From positions 128,797 through 192,796 of the forward strand of contig MEOK01000020.1 in the NCBI GenBank assembly GCA_001769195.1: a DNA stretch of 64,000 bases. The letters run 5' to 3'. The position numbers were made by a program, and so were the translations under genes. Within the stretch, counting starts at the first letter, position 1, and the number at the start of each line of letters is the position of its first letter. A model generated the notes under the pieces. It was not told the DNA's origin. It saw only the letters and a list, made by a program, of their open reading frames with translations, and ran no database searches. This DNA is from Bacteroidetes bacterium GWF2_40_14 (GTDB lineage Bacteria > Bacteroidota > Bacteroidia > Bacteroidales > UBA932). Shown piece after piece: positions 1 to 9,773 of the stretch.

Positions 1-1419
1 ATTTTGTCTCTTTTGTTCCTCCTCAAAATTCTTCAAAGATGTAACATCCTGATACATAATGGCGATTTTTTTGATTTTTCCCTTAAACTTGATAGGAAAC
101 GATATACAGTTAAGATATTTTTCCTCACCTGAATACCCAAAATATTTTGGATCATAAAGGAAGTTTGAAAGAAATACACTTTCGCCGCTCTGAACTCGTT
201 GCAATATTGTATTGCTACCCAGAGAGACTGATCTGGAATCGTTAAGGATATTGTATTTGCCAACAATTTTTTCTCTTGGAATCATGAACAGCGAATCGAA
301 AGCTTTATTGACTTTTTCTGTTAATCCGTTGGTATTTAAAAATTGGATGCTTAGTGGAGACTGGTCAAAAAGGGCATTTGCATAAATTTCGCTCTCTTCT
401 GCCTGTTCCTTGGCGGCGATAAGTTCCATCCTGTTGCGGTTTCTGTATATATACAGTCCTAAGGCTGACGCTGTATTCTGCAGGATACTTAACTCATTGT
501 CATCCCATAAACCAGTCTCTATACAATCGTCCAACCCTATAAACCCCCAACATATCTCCTCAACAAATACAGGAATTGCAATAAGTGAAGCAATTCCCTG
601 TTTTTCTAGAATGTTCCTCTCTTCCGGGGGGAAATCCCTTACATTTCCTTTGATTGTTTCGCCATTGTTTAATATGGAGTGCCATTTTGGAAGAATTTGT
701 TTAAGTGCAATATTGTGATCATTTTGATCTGTCGAAAGAGAAATATTGTCTGCTTTTATTTTTTCAAATCTTTGATTTGCAGAGAAATTGTCGTTTGATA
801 TACCCTGGCGAATCTCACAAATATATGTCCTGTCGTGACCTGTTGCCTTACCTATTATGTCAAGCACCTCATTTACAGCATCATCAAAGTTCTGATTTGA
901 TATCAAGGTATGGCTTGCTTTGGCCGAAGCCTCAAGAAGTTCTCTTTTTCTGATATTTCTCTTATTCTGAACTTCCTCTTCTCTGGTTACTCTGTCTTCG
1001 TTTGCTATTAATACTCCTATGATATTCAGTAATATAAGATCTTCGTCAGTTGGTATGAAATCAACATTGTAAAATAAACAGAGAATTCCTGTAAGTACTC
1101 CTTCTGATCGGATTGCTTTTCCTATATATGTCTTTAAATTGTGATCATGTATAAAAGAATATGTGCCGGCATAGCAACTTTCTGCCAGGTTGTTAATTAC
1201 AATAGTATCGTCATCTTCAAATTCTGGTTCCAGACAATATATTTCCGTCTCGATAAGCTGATTATCTATATATCTGTTGTATGATACGGAAAATGCACCC
1301 AGCGCCTGAGAACAGAGTGCTGTCAGTATTGAAATATTCGATTTATGGTCGGGGCCGAACTCTAGAAGAGATTTATTTATATGTTCAAGTGTGTTGAATT
1401 TTCTAGCAGAATTCCCCAT
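1..1419 (-). CDS. GAF/GAF/PAS sensor protein, probably N-terminal part of a histidine kinase (partial)
   Basis: An open frame runs from ATG at 1419 off the left edge, so 473 codons are visible and the C-terminus is missing. The translation begins MGNSARKFNTLEHINKSLLE. I read two GAF-like domains (roughly residues 1-150 and 165-330; the second includes IAIPVFVEEICWGFIGLDD) joined by a charged helix, then a PAS-like domain (about 345-470) that opens ANALFDQSPLSIQFLNTNG and ends near YQDVTS. GAF-PAS arrays of this kind usually sit in front of a histidine kinase core, so this is probably a soluble sensor kinase, but no kinase motif lies in the window. It starts 2 bases after the pssA stop codon and is probably cotranscribed with it. 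No ligand can be assigned. Confidence 0.75.
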   Translation of the reverse strand, partial: MGNSARKFNTLEHINKSLLEFGPDHKSNISILTALCSQALGAFSVSYNRYIDNQLIETEIYCLEPEFEDDDTIVINNLAESCYAGTYSFIHDHNLKTYIGKAIRSEGVLTGILCLFYNVDFIPTDEDLILLNIIGVLIANEDRVTREEEVQNKRNIRKRELLEASAKASHTLISNQNFDDAVNEVLDIIGKATGHDRTYICEIRQGISNDNFSANQRFEKIKADNISLSTDQNDHNIALKQILPKWHSILNNGETIKGNVRDFPPEERNILEKQGIASLIAIPVFVEEICWGFIGLDDCIETGLWDDNELSILQNTASALGLYIYRNRNRMELIAAKEQAEESEIYANALFDQSPLSIQFLNTNGLTEKVNKAFDSLFMIPREKIVGKYNILNDSRSVSLGSNTILQRVQSGESVFLSNFLYDPKYFGYSGEEKYLNCISFPIKFKGKIKKIAIMYQDVTSLKNFEEEQKRQN

Positions 1420-1421
1420 AA

Positions 1422-2171
1422 CTAGCTCTTAACACATTTGACCAGATAAATAAGAATATTTATTAAAAGATAAAGGCAAAAAACAATCAGAAGCGAAACC
1501 GACCAGGTTATATTGAATATTAGAGCGGTGACAAACAATACAAGAGCGGTTATAATAAGCAGATACCTCATCTCGTTTCCCTTCCATTTGAGAGATTTGA
1601 ACTTCAATGAAAACATGGGAATGTTGCTGACTAGCAGATATGAAAGAACGAGTGATGCTACAGGAATAAAGTAATATGTATTTAATAAACCATCAAAGAA
1701 GGTGTTATATGTTGTAAAATGTAAGAACATACAGATTAACAATGCATTTGCTGGGGTGGGAACTCCTATGAAATTTACTGTTTGTCTGGTATCGATATTG
1801 AATTTTGCAAGCCTCAATGCAGAAGCTATTGTAATGACAATGGGTACAAATATCAGAATCTCAAGAAATAGTGTATCGCTGCCACCGGTTACCCTGGAGC
1901 CAAGAAGTTCATCCATCCTGTGATAAAGCAGAATTGTGGGAGCGAGCCCAAAGCTTACGAGGTCTGCAAGTGAGTCAAGCTCTTTGCCCATTGGGGAGTA
2001 TGCTTTAAGCAGGCGAGCTGCAAAACCATCCAGAAAGTCACATACAGCTGCAATGAGAATGAGATATATTGCAAATACCTGATAACCCTCAAAAGCATAT
2101 ATTACGGCTACTGTTCCAAAAAGCAGGTTTAGTGATGTAATTGCGTTTGGTATATGTTTTTTAATCTCCAT
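1422..2171 (-). CDS. pssA: CDP-diacylglycerol--serine O-phosphatidyltransferase
   Basis: This is an integral membrane enzyme that makes phosphatidylserine from CDP-diacylglycerol and L-serine, the precursor of phosphatidylethanolamine. The CDP-alcohol phosphotransferase signature D-x2-D-G-x2-A-R-x8-G-x3-D-x3-D is complete at residues 45-70, starting DFLDGFAAR and ending in two aspartates (66 and 70). Several hydrophobic segments follow, including a hydrophobic C-terminus. The length of 249 residues fits the short Bacteroidota form. The start is ATG at 2171. It lies between an exported peptidase gene upstream and the sensor gene downstream on the same strand. Serine as the substrate is inferred from family resemblance; another CDP-alcohol phosphotransferase is the alternative. 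Confidence 0.88.
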   Translation of the reverse strand: MEIKKHIPNAITSLNLLFGTVAVIYAFEGYQVFAIYLILIAAVCDFLDGFAARLLKAYSPMGKELDSLADLVSFGLAPTILLYHRMDELLGSRVTGGSDTLFLEILIFVPIVITIASALRLAKFNIDTRQTVNFIGVPTPANALLICMFLHFTTYNTFFDGLLNTYYFIPVASLVLSYLLVSNIPMFSLKFKSLKWKGNEMRYLLIITALVLFVTALIFNITWSVSLLIVFCLYLLINILIYLVKCVKS

Positions 2172-2182
2172 AATAATTATTC

Positions 2183-2238
2183 TAATGCCTATTGCCTAAT
2201 GCCTAATGCCTATTGCCTATTGCCTATTGCCTAAAGCC
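2183..2238. repeat. Heptanucleotide tandem repeat, 8 copies of TAWTGCC-like unit
   Basis: Eight head-to-tail 7-base units run from 2183 to 2238. The units are TAATGCC or TATTGCC, and the last is TAAAGCC. The array fills the space between the pssA start and the peptidase stop codon, whose TAG (minus strand, 2238-2240) overlaps the last unit. A perfect short repeat of this kind can change copy number by slipped-strand mispairing. Because it is intergenic, that would alter the spacing upstream of pssA, not a reading frame. Confidence 0.9.
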
Positions 2239-3374
2239 TATATCCCCAATTTCTGACGGATATCTTTTGGTATAGAATTTTTGTGAACCATAACAGAGAT
2301 ACTCTTTGCTCTTACAAAGCTTTCGGACATATTGAGGTAACCTCCAAACTTATTTCGCTCTGTTCCCCATGAGTTTTTGGTAATATAATAAAGAGTGCCA
2401 TTCTGGTCCTTTACCATTCCAGTAAGAAGCATCAGATGGTCGTCGGTGGTTGAAAATGATTCGTACTCTTTCTGACGGACCTCCTGTGTAACATTGACCT
2501 CCGGAAATGTCTTCTCAAACTTGTAGATTTCCTTTATAAACTCTCCAGTTGGATTTTCAATAACAGGATTTATTGCAACGCCATTTGCATGAGAAAAACC
2601 TTTCTCACTTACATCCCCATCCCAGGCAACGGTGTATCCGGTCATAAGGGCATTGTTTATGATGCCCATGAATTCATCCAGAGGAACGTTGTAAAAGCGA
2701 GCGAAATCCCAGTTGTCCGGAACCTCAATAACAGATGCTTTATAGAAAGGAATATGACTTAAACTGGTAATTTCTACATAATCAGACATATTAAGCCCTA
2801 AGAACTGTGCAAAACTCTTTGGAGTGTACGCTTTACCTTTGTAGCTGAAAGTTTTTGGAAGCGGACCCAAATATGTGTCCATTAGACTTTTAACCAGTTT
2901 GTAATATTCCGGGCTTCTCTGCTTCATCTCTACGGCAACACCGGATATAGCATTTACAAACTTATTAAGTTCTTTGTGGTTGTTGAGTTTTGAATCATAT
3001 TCTATTCCATTGTATGCTTCCTGAGGAACAATACCATGCTCTTCAATAATATTCGTAAACATGTGAGCAAGACTTCCCTGCCCAAGATTTCCCTTTCCGT
3101 TTCTTAGGTAATTGTCATTCATCCTGTTGATGTAATTGATATTTACAGCAAACATCTCTGAAAGGTCAACCTCTCCTTTTCCTGTTCTTAAAAGTTCTGA
3201 CTCAAGAAAAGCGGCAGTCGCATAACTCCAGCAGGTTCCGCTGCTTGCCTGATTCTTTACAGGAGTAGCCTGATTTCGTACAACGTCTGTAAATATATAT
3301 CCCTGTCCCAGTAAGCAGGATTGAGAAATGATGAACAGGAAAAAGAACGCAAATGAAAATAAACTCTTTTTCAT
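2238..3374 (-). CDS. Exported C1B-family cysteine peptidase (bleomycin hydrolase/PepC-like), paralogue 2
   Basis: A papain-fold peptidase of the bleomycin hydrolase/aminopeptidase C family. The catalytic residues are visible as Cys48 (SSGTCWSYA), His313 (DDHLMLLTG) and Asn334 (KNSWG). The N-terminus is a hydrophobic leader of about 22 residues. A cysteine at its end (SQSC) makes a lipoprotein possible, but the lipobox is poor. Bleomycin hydrolases are usually cytosolic, so the leader points to a periplasmic or surface enzyme, as in related exported Bacteroidota proteins. It is a tandem paralogue of the gene that ends just upstream, sharing the order of motifs and a closely similar C-terminal sequence (NSIPKDIRQKLGI against NSVPKNIKSKLGIK). 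At 378 residues it is somewhat shorter than cytosolic PepC. Confidence 0.85.
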   Translation of the reverse strand: MKKSLFSFAFFFLFIISQSCLLGQGYIFTDVVRNQATPVKNQASSGTCWSYATAAFLESELLRTGKGEVDLSEMFAVNINYINRMNDNYLRNGKGNLGQGSLAHMFTNIIEEHGIVPQEAYNGIEYDSKLNNHKELNKFVNAISGVAVEMKQRSPEYYKLVKSLMDTYLGPLPKTFSYKGKAYTPKSFAQFLGLNMSDYVEITSLSHIPFYKASVIEVPDNWDFARFYNVPLDEFMGIINNALMTGYTVAWDGDVSEKGFSHANGVAINPVIENPTGEFIKEIYKFEKTFPEVNVTQEVRQKEYESFSTTDDHLMLLTGMVKDQNGTLYYITKNSWGTERNKFGGYLNMSESFVRAKSISVMVHKNSIPKDIRQKLGI

Positions 3375-3383
3375 AATAACTAT

Positions 3384-4577
3384 TTATTTAATACCAAGTT
3401 TCGATTTAATATTTTTTGGTACCGAGTTCCTGTTGATAACAATATTCATTGTTTTGTATTTGACATATGTATCAGAGACATACCAGACACCTTTGTAGTC
3501 ACCTGAAATTCCCCAAGAATTCTTTACCTTATAGTATTTATTACCGTTCTGGTCCTTGGCAATGCCAAATATCTGCATGCCATGATCATCTGTTGTCTGT
3601 CCGTTGTCAAAAGCAATTTGTCTCTCATCCTGGCTTATGTTCCTTTCAGGGGCAACCTCATTCATACCGTAGATTTTAGTGTCAATCTCAAGTTTTGAAA
3701 GACCTAACCACTTTGCCTGATCTGAACCGGACATGTTTTTAACTTCAGATTCCGGCACAACAGCAATTCCTTTTCTGGTAAAACCTTTCTCGCTTACATC
3801 GGCACCCCATAAAACAGTGTATCCATGTTCAATGGCATAATCAATTGTCTGCATCATCTCATCTGCCGGCAGGTTGAAGGAGGTATCCCAGCGCCAATTG
3901 TCAGGAATCTCAATAGCAAACTGAGAATAAAAAGGATGGTGTGTATATGATGTAACAGATATATAATCATCGGGATCAATTCCAAGTTCCTGTGCATAGC
4001 TTTTTGGAGTGTACTCTTTTCCATTATAGGTAAACTTCTGCGGAGCTTCTCCAAGATAAGCATTCAGTATTCCTTTGAACCCATTTTTCCATGCAGTAGA
4101 GTATTTTCCGTTAGGATTTTTCTCGATCGCCTGAATATATCCAGCTGTTGCAGCATCGAGTTCGTTGTGAGTGTGCATCTCCTCACCATAATTCAACCCA
4201 GGCATTAAAGATTCAGGAACAATACCGTAGTTACGTATTACGGTTAGTGCATCTCCGAAGGAGCTGCCAGGGGAAAAATTGATGTTACCGTTTGTGCGTA
4301 CATATTTATCAGCTTTATCGGAGTATGAATTGGATACTATGAACATTTCAGAGAGATCCTGTTCTCCTTTTCCCATTCTTATAAGTTCCGACTCAAGAAA
4401 TGCCAATGTTGAAAAACTCCAGCATGTGCTTGTCCTGTTCTGATTCTTGACAGATGTTACAGGAAGCTCTTTTACTGTAGTGAATTGGTATCCTGATATT
4501 TTTTTCTCTGTTTCCTGACTGAAGCATACAATTGGGAAAAAAGCTAACATCAGTATAGATGCTTTAAATTTGTTCAT
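3384..4577 (-). CDS. Exported C1B-family cysteine peptidase (bleomycin hydrolase/PepC-like), paralogue 1
   Basis: The first of two tandem C1B cysteine peptidase genes (397 residues). Residues 1-20 form a classic signal peptide ending CFSQ, so export is likely. The catalytic triad is visible as Cys52 (TSTCWSFST), His332 (DDHGMQIFG) and Asn353 (KNSWG). The stop lies 9 bases before the start of the second paralogue, so the two are probably cotranscribed, with queE just upstream on the same strand. A role in peptide trimming outside the cytoplasm is inferred from the family and leader; the substrate is unknown. ATG at 4577 is the chosen start because it begins the signal peptide. Confidence 0.86.
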   Translation of the reverse strand: MNKFKASILMLAFFPIVCFSQETEKKISGYQFTTVKELPVTSVKNQNRTSTCWSFSTLAFLESELIRMGKGEQDLSEMFIVSNSYSDKADKYVRTNGNINFSPGSSFGDALTVIRNYGIVPESLMPGLNYGEEMHTHNELDAATAGYIQAIEKNPNGKYSTAWKNGFKGILNAYLGEAPQKFTYNGKEYTPKSYAQELGIDPDDYISVTSYTHHPFYSQFAIEIPDNWRWDTSFNLPADEMMQTIDYAIEHGYTVLWGADVSEKGFTRKGIAVVPESEVKNMSGSDQAKWLGLSKLEIDTKIYGMNEVAPERNISQDERQIAFDNGQTTDDHGMQIFGIAKDQNGNKYYKVKNSWGISGDYKGVWYVSDTYVKYKTMNIVINRNSVPKNIKSKLGIK

Positions 4578-4631
4578 GATTTTAATTGTTGTGGATTTAA
4601 TATTTCAAAGTTATTAAAATAAAATAATTTC

Positions 4632-5255
4632 CTATGGTATATTCATGTATTTGTGGGTCTGCAATGAGATATTCCATTCTGGATGGGATTTTACATATTC
4701 AACTATTAATGGTAAAATTATCTTGCTTTTGCTCCATTCAGGCTGAAGATAGAGCTTGCAGTCTTTTCTGACAAGTATCTTGTTTTCTTCTGCCCAAGCA
4801 AAATCATCGGGATTTTCAATAATAACCTTAAGCTCCGATGCTAACTGATGCATACCGGTAACAGGATGCTTTTTCCTTTTTGGAGAAAGGCATATCCAGT
4901 CAAACCGGCCACTTATCTGATGAGAACCGGATGTCTCAAGAAAAATCTCCAATCCTCTGGATTTTAATAGAGTACACAACTTGTCAAGAGGGTATGAGAG
5001 GGGTTCCCCTCCGGTAAGTACTATTGCCTTGGCCGGGTGTATAACTGCTGATTCTACAATTTTCGCTATTGAAGTGGGAGGGTACAGACTTGGGTTCCAT
5101 GTCTCTTTGGCGTCACACCAGCTGCATCCTACATCGCAACCTCCCAACCGTATGAAAAAAGCTGGTTTACCGGTGTTGAATCCTTCACCCTGGATAGTGT
5201 AGAAACTTTCTACCAGAGGCAGAAGTTCTCCGTTCTTTAATTCAGGATATTTCAT
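4632..5255 (-). CDS. queE: 7-carboxy-7-deazaguanine synthase (radical SAM, queuosine pathway)
   Basis: QueE converts 6-carboxy-tetrahydropterin to 7-carboxy-7-deazaguanine on the way to queuosine. The radical SAM cluster motif is C-x3-C-x2-C at Cys40, Cys44 and Cys47 (GGCDVGCSWCD), the compact spacing typical of QueE. The N-terminal FYTIQGEGFNTG and internal VLTGGEPLSY are further family landmarks. I chose ATG at 5255 (207 residues, MKYPELKNGE) over an in-frame TTG at 5273, because the TTG lies inside a good promoter -7 element (TAACTTTG, 5271-5278). It is the promoter-proximal gene of the minus-strand cluster. No other queuosine genes are in view. Confidence 0.92.
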   Translation of the reverse strand: MKYPELKNGELLPLVESFYTIQGEGFNTGKPAFFIRLGGCDVGCSWCDAKETWNPSLYPPTSIAKIVESAVIHPAKAIVLTGGEPLSYPLDKLCTLLKSRGLEIFLETSGSHQISGRFDWICLSPKRKKHPVTGMHQLASELKVIIENPDDFAWAEENKILVRKDCKLYLQPEWSKSKIILPLIVEYVKSHPEWNISLQTHKYMNIP

Positions 5256-5270
5256 ATATATCTTTTTTTG

Positions 5271-5278
5271 CAAAGTTA
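5271..5278 (-). promoter_or_regulatory. Bacteroidota -7 promoter element for queE
   Basis: The minus strand reads TAACTTTG here, an exact match to the Bacteroidota -7 pattern TAnnTTTG. It sits about 16 bases upstream of the queE ATG and gives a very short leader. It also argues against the upstream TTG as start codon. Confidence 0.6.
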
Positions 5279-5376
5279 ATAATTAGAAAAGATAACCATT
5301 GTCATTATGCCGTTTTGTCAGCAAATATGAGATGGCAGATTTGTTGCTGAACATTTAGCAAACAAAAGATAAAAAA

Positions 5377-7509
5377 ATGAACAGACAAAATTGGGAAGCA
5401 CTCAGTACATATGCCATTAACTTGAATGAGCAGGCAAGATTGGGTAAACTGGATCCTGTCATTGGGAGAGATGACGAGATAAGGAGGGTTCTTCAGATTT
5501 TGAGCAGAAGGACCAAAAACAATCCTATTCTGGTTGGAGAGCCGGGAGTTGGAAAAACAGCAATAGCAGAGGGTATTGCACAGAGGATAGTACATGGTGA
5601 CGTACCTGAGAATCTTAAATCCAAAGTTATTTTTTCTTTGGATATGGGGTCGCTGATTGCCGGTGCAAAATACAAAGGGGAATTTGAGGAGAGGCTCAAG
5701 GGTGTTGTCAAGGAGGTAATAGACAGCGCCGGAGAGGTTATCCTGTTTATAGATGAAATCCATACATTAGTTGGTGCAGGAAGAGGCGAAGGTGCAATGG
5801 ACGCAGCAAACATACTTAAACCTGCTCTTGCCAGAGGAGAGCTCAGGGCGGTAGGTTCTACAACCTTGGATGAGTATCAGAAGTATTTTGAAAAGGACAA
5901 GGCTCTTGAAAGGAGATTTCAGATGGTTATGGTAGATGAGCCATCCCCTTCAGAAGCCATATCAATTCTGAGAGGTCTGAAGGAGAGGTACGAAAATCAT
6001 CACAAAGTACAAATTAAGGACGACGCTCTTATTGCGGCCGTTGATTTGTCGCACAGGTATATAACAACCAGATTTCTGCCCGACAAGGCAATCGACCTTA
6101 TAGATGAAGCAGCTTCAAAGCTGCGTCTGGAGATGAACTCAGTTCCGGAATCAATTGACGAGCTAAACAGAAAAATCCGTCAGCTTGAGATAGAGAGAGA
6201 GGCCATTAAACGTGAGGGAGATAAAGAAAAACTGACTGACCTTACAAAACAGATAGATGAGTTAAGCAGGGAGAGGGATAAGGAAAATGTTCAGTGGCAG
6301 GAAGAGAAAAAGATACTCGGACAGATTCAGAAAATGAAGATTGAGATAGAGGATCTTAAATTCAAGGCAGAAGAGGCGGAGAGAAGTGGAGACTACGGCA
6401 AGGTTGCGGAATTGAGATATGGCAGGATAGTCGCAGCAGAAAAAGAGATCAAAGAGCTGATGGAGAAAAAGAAAAAAAGTGAATTCTCTCTTATAAATGA
6501 GTATGTTGAACCTGAGGATATTGCAGAGGTGGTGGCAAAATGGACAGGAATTCCTGTAAAAAAGATGCTGGAGAGTGAAAAGGAGAAGTTGTTGAGAATG
6601 GAGGATGTTCTCCATAGGAGGATCGTGGGTCAGGAAGAGGCAATATCCGCAGTTTCCGATGCAATCAGAAGGAGCAGGGCCGGACTTCAGGATGCCAAAC
6701 GTCCGATAGGCTCTTTTCTTTTTTTGGGAACAACCGGTGTTGGTAAAACGGAATTGGCTAAAGCTCTTGCCGAATATCTTTTCAACGACGAGAATATGAT
6801 GACCAGGATAGACATGAGCGAATATCAGGAGAGACATTCTGTTTCACGACTTGTAGGGGCACCTCCGGGTTACATTGGTTATGATGAAGGAGGACAACTG
6901 ACTGAATCTGTGAGAAGAAAGCCCTATTCTGTAGTTCTGTTGGATGAGATTGAAAAGGCTCACCCCGATGTTTTCAATATTCTGCTTCAAGTACTTGACG
7001 ATGGCCGGCTTACAGACAACAAGGGTCGTACTGTAGATTTCAAGAACACAATACTGATTATGACATCGAATGTCGGGTCGGAGGTCATTCAAGATAATCT
7101 GAGCAGACTTAACGATAAAAACAGGGACGAAATTCTAGAAAGAACAAAAAATGATGTACTCGAGATACTCAGAGCAAATGTCAAACCTGAATTCCTGAAC
7201 AGGATAGACGAAATCATAATGTTTCATCCGTTGACAATGGCAAATGTTAAAGAGATCCTTAAACTGCAGATAGATGGAGTAAAAAAGCTGATGGAGGAGA
7301 AGGGACTTGTGTTACAGTTTACAGATTATGCAATGGATTATTTGTGTAATAAAGGATATGATCCGTCATACGGGGCAAGGCCTGTAAAGAGGTTACTACA
7401 GAAAGAACTAGTCAACGAACTTGCAAAAGCACTTCTTGAGGGAAATCTTAACAAGGAAAAACCAATAATTGTGGACTACTTCGAAGACGTTCTGGTGTTC
7501 AGAAACTAA
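5377..7509 (+). CDS. clpB: ClpB-type AAA+ disaggregase lacking the N-terminal domain
   Basis: A ring-forming ATPase that threads aggregated proteins, normally with DnaK. Two AAA+ modules are complete. The first has Walker A GEPGVGKT at residues 54-61 and Walker [11 protein letters not shown]; the second has Walker A GTTGVGKT near residue 451 and Walker [12 protein letters not shown]. Between them is a full coiled-coil middle domain (about 255-380), which marks ClpB rather than ClpA or ClpX. Usual ClpB proteins are about 860 residues; this one is 710 and begins just before the segment [20 protein letters not shown], where full-length ClpB leaves its N-domain linker. The upstream DNA holds only the divergent queE promoter, so the N-domain is not encoded nearby. 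This resembles the short ClpB isoform made in other bacteria by internal initiation. The 3' end overlaps the convergent ligase gene by 3 bases. Confidence 0.92.
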   Translation: MNRQNWEALSTYAINLNEQARLGKLDPVIGRDDEIRRVLQILSRRTKNNPILVGEPGVGKTAIAEGIAQRIVHGDVPENLKSKVIFSLDMGSLIAGAKYKGEFEERLKGVVKEVIDSAGEVILFIDEIHTLVGAGRGEGAMDAANILKPALARGELRAVGSTTLDEYQKYFEKDKALERRFQMVMVDEPSPSEAISILRGLKERYENHHKVQIKDDALIAAVDLSHRYITTRFLPDKAIDLIDEAASKLRLEMNSVPESIDELNRKIRQLEIEREAIKREGDKEKLTDLTKQIDELSRERDKENVQWQEEKKILGQIQKMKIEIEDLKFKAEEAERSGDYGKVAELRYGRIVAAEKEIKELMEKKKKSEFSLINEYVEPEDIAEVVAKWTGIPVKKMLESEKEKLLRMEDVLHRRIVGQEEAISAVSDAIRRSRAGLQDAKRPIGSFLFLGTTGVGKTELAKALAEYLFNDENMMTRIDMSEYQERHSVSRLVGAPPGYIGYDEGGQLTESVRRKPYSVVLLDEIEKAHPDVFNILLQVLDDGRLTDNKGRTVDFKNTILIMTSNVGSEVIQDNLSRLNDKNRDEILERTKNDVLEILRANVKPEFLNRIDEIIMFHPLTMANVKEILKLQIDGVKKLMEEKGLVLQFTDYAMDYLCNKGYDPSYGARPVKRLLQKELVNELAKALLEGNLNKEKPIIVDYFEDVLVFRN

Positions 7510-9128
7510 TCTCTATAAAGATATCTTTTGATTTTTTGAGTGGCAGTTTTCTCGAAAGGAACCTGCTGCTCAATTATTTCAAGAATTCTTGATGATTTGT
7601 TGACCCTTTCGTTAACATATTCCAAAACTTCAGCCTTAATTTTCTTCACCCTGTCGTTAAGGTTAATCTCTGCTTCTTCTCTGAATTTGTGCAGAGCTTC
7701 AATTTGTTCGTAGTTGAAATAAACCTTGGCAATGAGTTTGCCGTTCATTTGAAGAACCAGAGATTCAAGAACCAGATCATGTTCATTAAGGATTGTCTCG
7801 ACTTCTTCTGGATAAATATTTTCACCATTTGGACCGACTATCATGTTATCACGTCGTCCCTTTATAAATAAGTATCCGTCTTTGTCAATAAGCCCAAGAT
7901 CCTTGGTCCTGAACCATCCGTCTTCTGTATAGCATGTGGCAGTAGTCTCGGGATCTTTGTAATAACCCATCATGACATTAGGCCCTTTGACAACAATCTC
8001 TCCTATGTTTTTGTTATTTGGATTTATTATCTTCATTTCAATACCTTCGAGACAAGGACCAGTAGATTGCTTCTTAACATGGCCGGGAGCTGTACCAGCC
8101 AAAAGAGGAGAGGTTTCTGTAAGTCCATACCCGATTGAATATGGAAACCCCCCATCTGCAAGAAAGCGTTCAACAACTACATCTAGTTTTGAGCCTCCGA
8201 TCCCAAAAAAACGAAGGTTCCCGCCGAATGTCTCCAATAGTTTTTTCCCGGCTATTTTATGCAGAGCTCTGCGGATAAAAGATATGGAATAGAGTACCTG
8301 CATTGGGAAGTTCTTTGTGAACATGGGGCGGATCTTGTTTTTATATATCTTTTCCACTATTAAGGGAACGCTCATGATTATCGAAGGCCTTACCTCTTTT
8401 AGCGCAGGTATTAATATTGAAGGTGTAGGTGCCCCATCCAGATATACTATATGCGAACCACTAGTAAATGGCTGGATCATTCCAATACTGCACTCATATG
8501 CATGAGACAGTGGCAGAATTGACAATAGTTTGTCAGAAGGATTCATTGTAAAGAGCTTGGTGCCCATTGTTGTCTGGGCTACCAGATTCGCATGACTAAG
8601 CATTACCCCCTTTGATGTGCCGGTAGTTCCGGATGTATATATAATAGATGCCAAGTCCTTAGGGAGTGGCGCAGAGGGAACTGTATAGCATTCTTTTTCC
8701 GGAGCTTTTATTATCTCCATGTCATCCATGGAAATTATAAGAGTAAGCTTCTCTGTAATATGTTCCGGTATCTTGTACTGTAATTTTTTTGATACGATTA
8801 ATGCTGTTGAATCTGAATGCTCAATAACATTGACAATTTCAAATGCTGTAAAATCAGGAAGAATGGGAACAACTACCCGCGATGAAGTTGTTATTGCAAA
8901 ATATGAGATTGGCCAGTTAGGCATATTATTGCCAAGTACTGCAATTTTTTCACCTTTATCCAGCCCATACTTGTTAAAAATATCTGTGAGACTCTTTACC
9001 TTCTCTCCGACCTGCTTATAGGTTATAACTTCTTTATATATAGTAGAAAAAGCCGGTTTGTCGGAAAAATCGATCAGACTTTTACTGAAAAAATCTGCCA
9101 GACTTAATTCTGAAACATCGTTATACAT
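7506..9128 (-). CDS. AMP-dependent acyl-CoA synthetase (long-chain fatty acid--CoA ligase family)
   Basis: An adenylate-forming ligase of 540 residues. It probably activates a fatty acid to acyl-AMP and then acyl-CoA, or passes the acyl group to another carrier. The AMP-binding P-loop is [18 protein letters not shown] (around residues 163-180). The A5-type motif is [11 protein letters not shown], the A7/A8 region is [23 protein letters not shown], and a C-terminal lysine near [13 protein letters not shown] fits the catalytic lysine. No membrane segment or extra domain is present. Long-chain specificity is inferred from general resemblance and size. It converges on clpB with a 3-base overlap and no room for a terminator between them. 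Confidence 0.85.
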   Translation of the reverse strand: MYNDVSELSLADFFSKSLIDFSDKPAFSTIYKEVITYKQVGEKVKSLTDIFNKYGLDKGEKIAVLGNNMPNWPISYFAITTSSRVVVPILPDFTAFEIVNVIEHSDSTALIVSKKLQYKIPEHITEKLTLIISMDDMEIIKAPEKECYTVPSAPLPKDLASIIYTSGTTGTSKGVMLSHANLVAQTTMGTKLFTMNPSDKLLSILPLSHAYECSIGMIQPFTSGSHIVYLDGAPTPSILIPALKEVRPSIIMSVPLIVEKIYKNKIRPMFTKNFPMQVLYSISFIRRALHKIAGKKLLETFGGNLRFFGIGGSKLDVVVERFLADGGFPYSIGYGLTETSPLLAGTAPGHVKKQSTGPCLEGIEMKIINPNNKNIGEIVVKGPNVMMGYYKDPETTATCYTEDGWFRTKDLGLIDKDGYLFIKGRRDNMIVGPNGENIYPEEVETILNEHDLVLESLVLQMNGKLIAKVYFNYEQIEALHKFREEAEINLNDRVKKIKAEVLEYVNERVNKSSRILEIIEQQVPFEKTATQKIKRYLYRD

Positions 9129-9151
9129 ATGCGTTTAGTGTTCTGTTTATA

Positions 9152-9159
9152 CAAATATA
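9152..9159 (-). promoter_or_regulatory. -7 promoter element for the acyl-CoA synthetase gene
   Basis: The minus strand reads TATATTTG, matching TAnnTTTG, about 23 bases upstream of the ligase ATG at 9128. The divergent element at 9207-9214 serves the opposite gene. Confidence 0.55.
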
Positions 9160-9206
9160 CGAATATTATTAGATTTTATTATAATTGCAAATGGCTTGAT
9201 TTTTGT

Positions 9207-9214
9207 TAAATTTG
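9207..9214 (+). promoter_or_regulatory. -7 promoter element for the 9240 operon
   Basis: TAAATTTG matches TAnnTTTG and lies 26 bases before the ATG at 9240. It probably drives the run 9240-11698, whose genes overlap or nearly touch. Confidence 0.55.
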
Positions 9215-9239
9215 CACCTGTTCAATACAATGTATAACC

Positions 9240-9773
9240 ATGTTTTTTATCCATTCACTACAGAAAAGAGTTCTCCGCAAAATACAGCCGGAGAGAGATG
9301 TGAGGTTTATGTCTGTTGAGCGAGCCAAAAACGTGTGCTTCGTTTTTGATTTAAGTGAAGAGGGGATTTCTGATGTAATTAAACGTATCACTAAGCTAAT
9401 GCAGGATAAAAGAATAAATTACAAAGGATTGGCGATTAATCTTACAAATAATCATTCTTCGGAACTTGCCCTTGACTGTCAGATTCTGGTAATGACAAAA
9501 AAAGATCTTTCATACATAGGTACACCTGACCCAAGGATGATTGAAAGGGTGATAAGCGACACTGCGGACCTGTTTATAGACTTCAATTCGACATACTCCT
9601 ATACAAATGATTATATAGCACGCTCGTCTATGGCTACTTTCAAGGTTGGCAGGTTGAACTATGAAAATAACCCTTTCGACTTAGTCATTGGAAGCAATGG
9701 CAATGTAGCCTCCTCACCAAAGGAATTTCTAAAACATCTGTTTCACTACTTATCTTCTATAAAATCTGCATAA
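9240..9773 (+). CDS. Conserved Bacteroidota hypothetical protein (resembles DUF6913)
   Basis: A soluble protein of 177 residues with no signal peptide or membrane segment. The general pattern is an N-terminal basic helix, then alternating strands and helices (VCFVFDLSEEGISDVIKRI, LVMTKKDLSYIG) and a C-terminal half with TADLFIDFNSTYSY. It resembles small Bacteroidota proteins grouped as DUF6913, but I am recalling the pattern, not a search result. Its stop codon shares one base with the start of the TPR gene, so the two are translationally coupled. No function is known. Confidence 0.6.
   Translation: MFFIHSLQKRVLRKIQPERDVRFMSVERAKNVCFVFDLSEEGISDVIKRITKLMQDKRINYKGLAINLTNNHSSELALDCQILVMTKKDLSYIGTPDPRMIERVISDTADLFIDFNSTYSYTNDYIARSSMATFKVGRLNYENNPFDLVIGSNGNVASSPKEFLKHLFHYLSSIKSA

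Noticed and set aside
33-266. Out-of-frame minus-strand ORF at the left edge
   Set aside because: It is a shadow of the long sensor frame, which covers the same bases with clear GAF/PAS sequence.
2183-2238. Tandem repeats considered as a CRISPR array
   Set aside because: Units are 7 bases without spacers, and no cas genes are present.
5255-5273. TTG start for queE at 5273
   Set aside because: It lies in the -7 promoter element; ATG at 5255 fits better.
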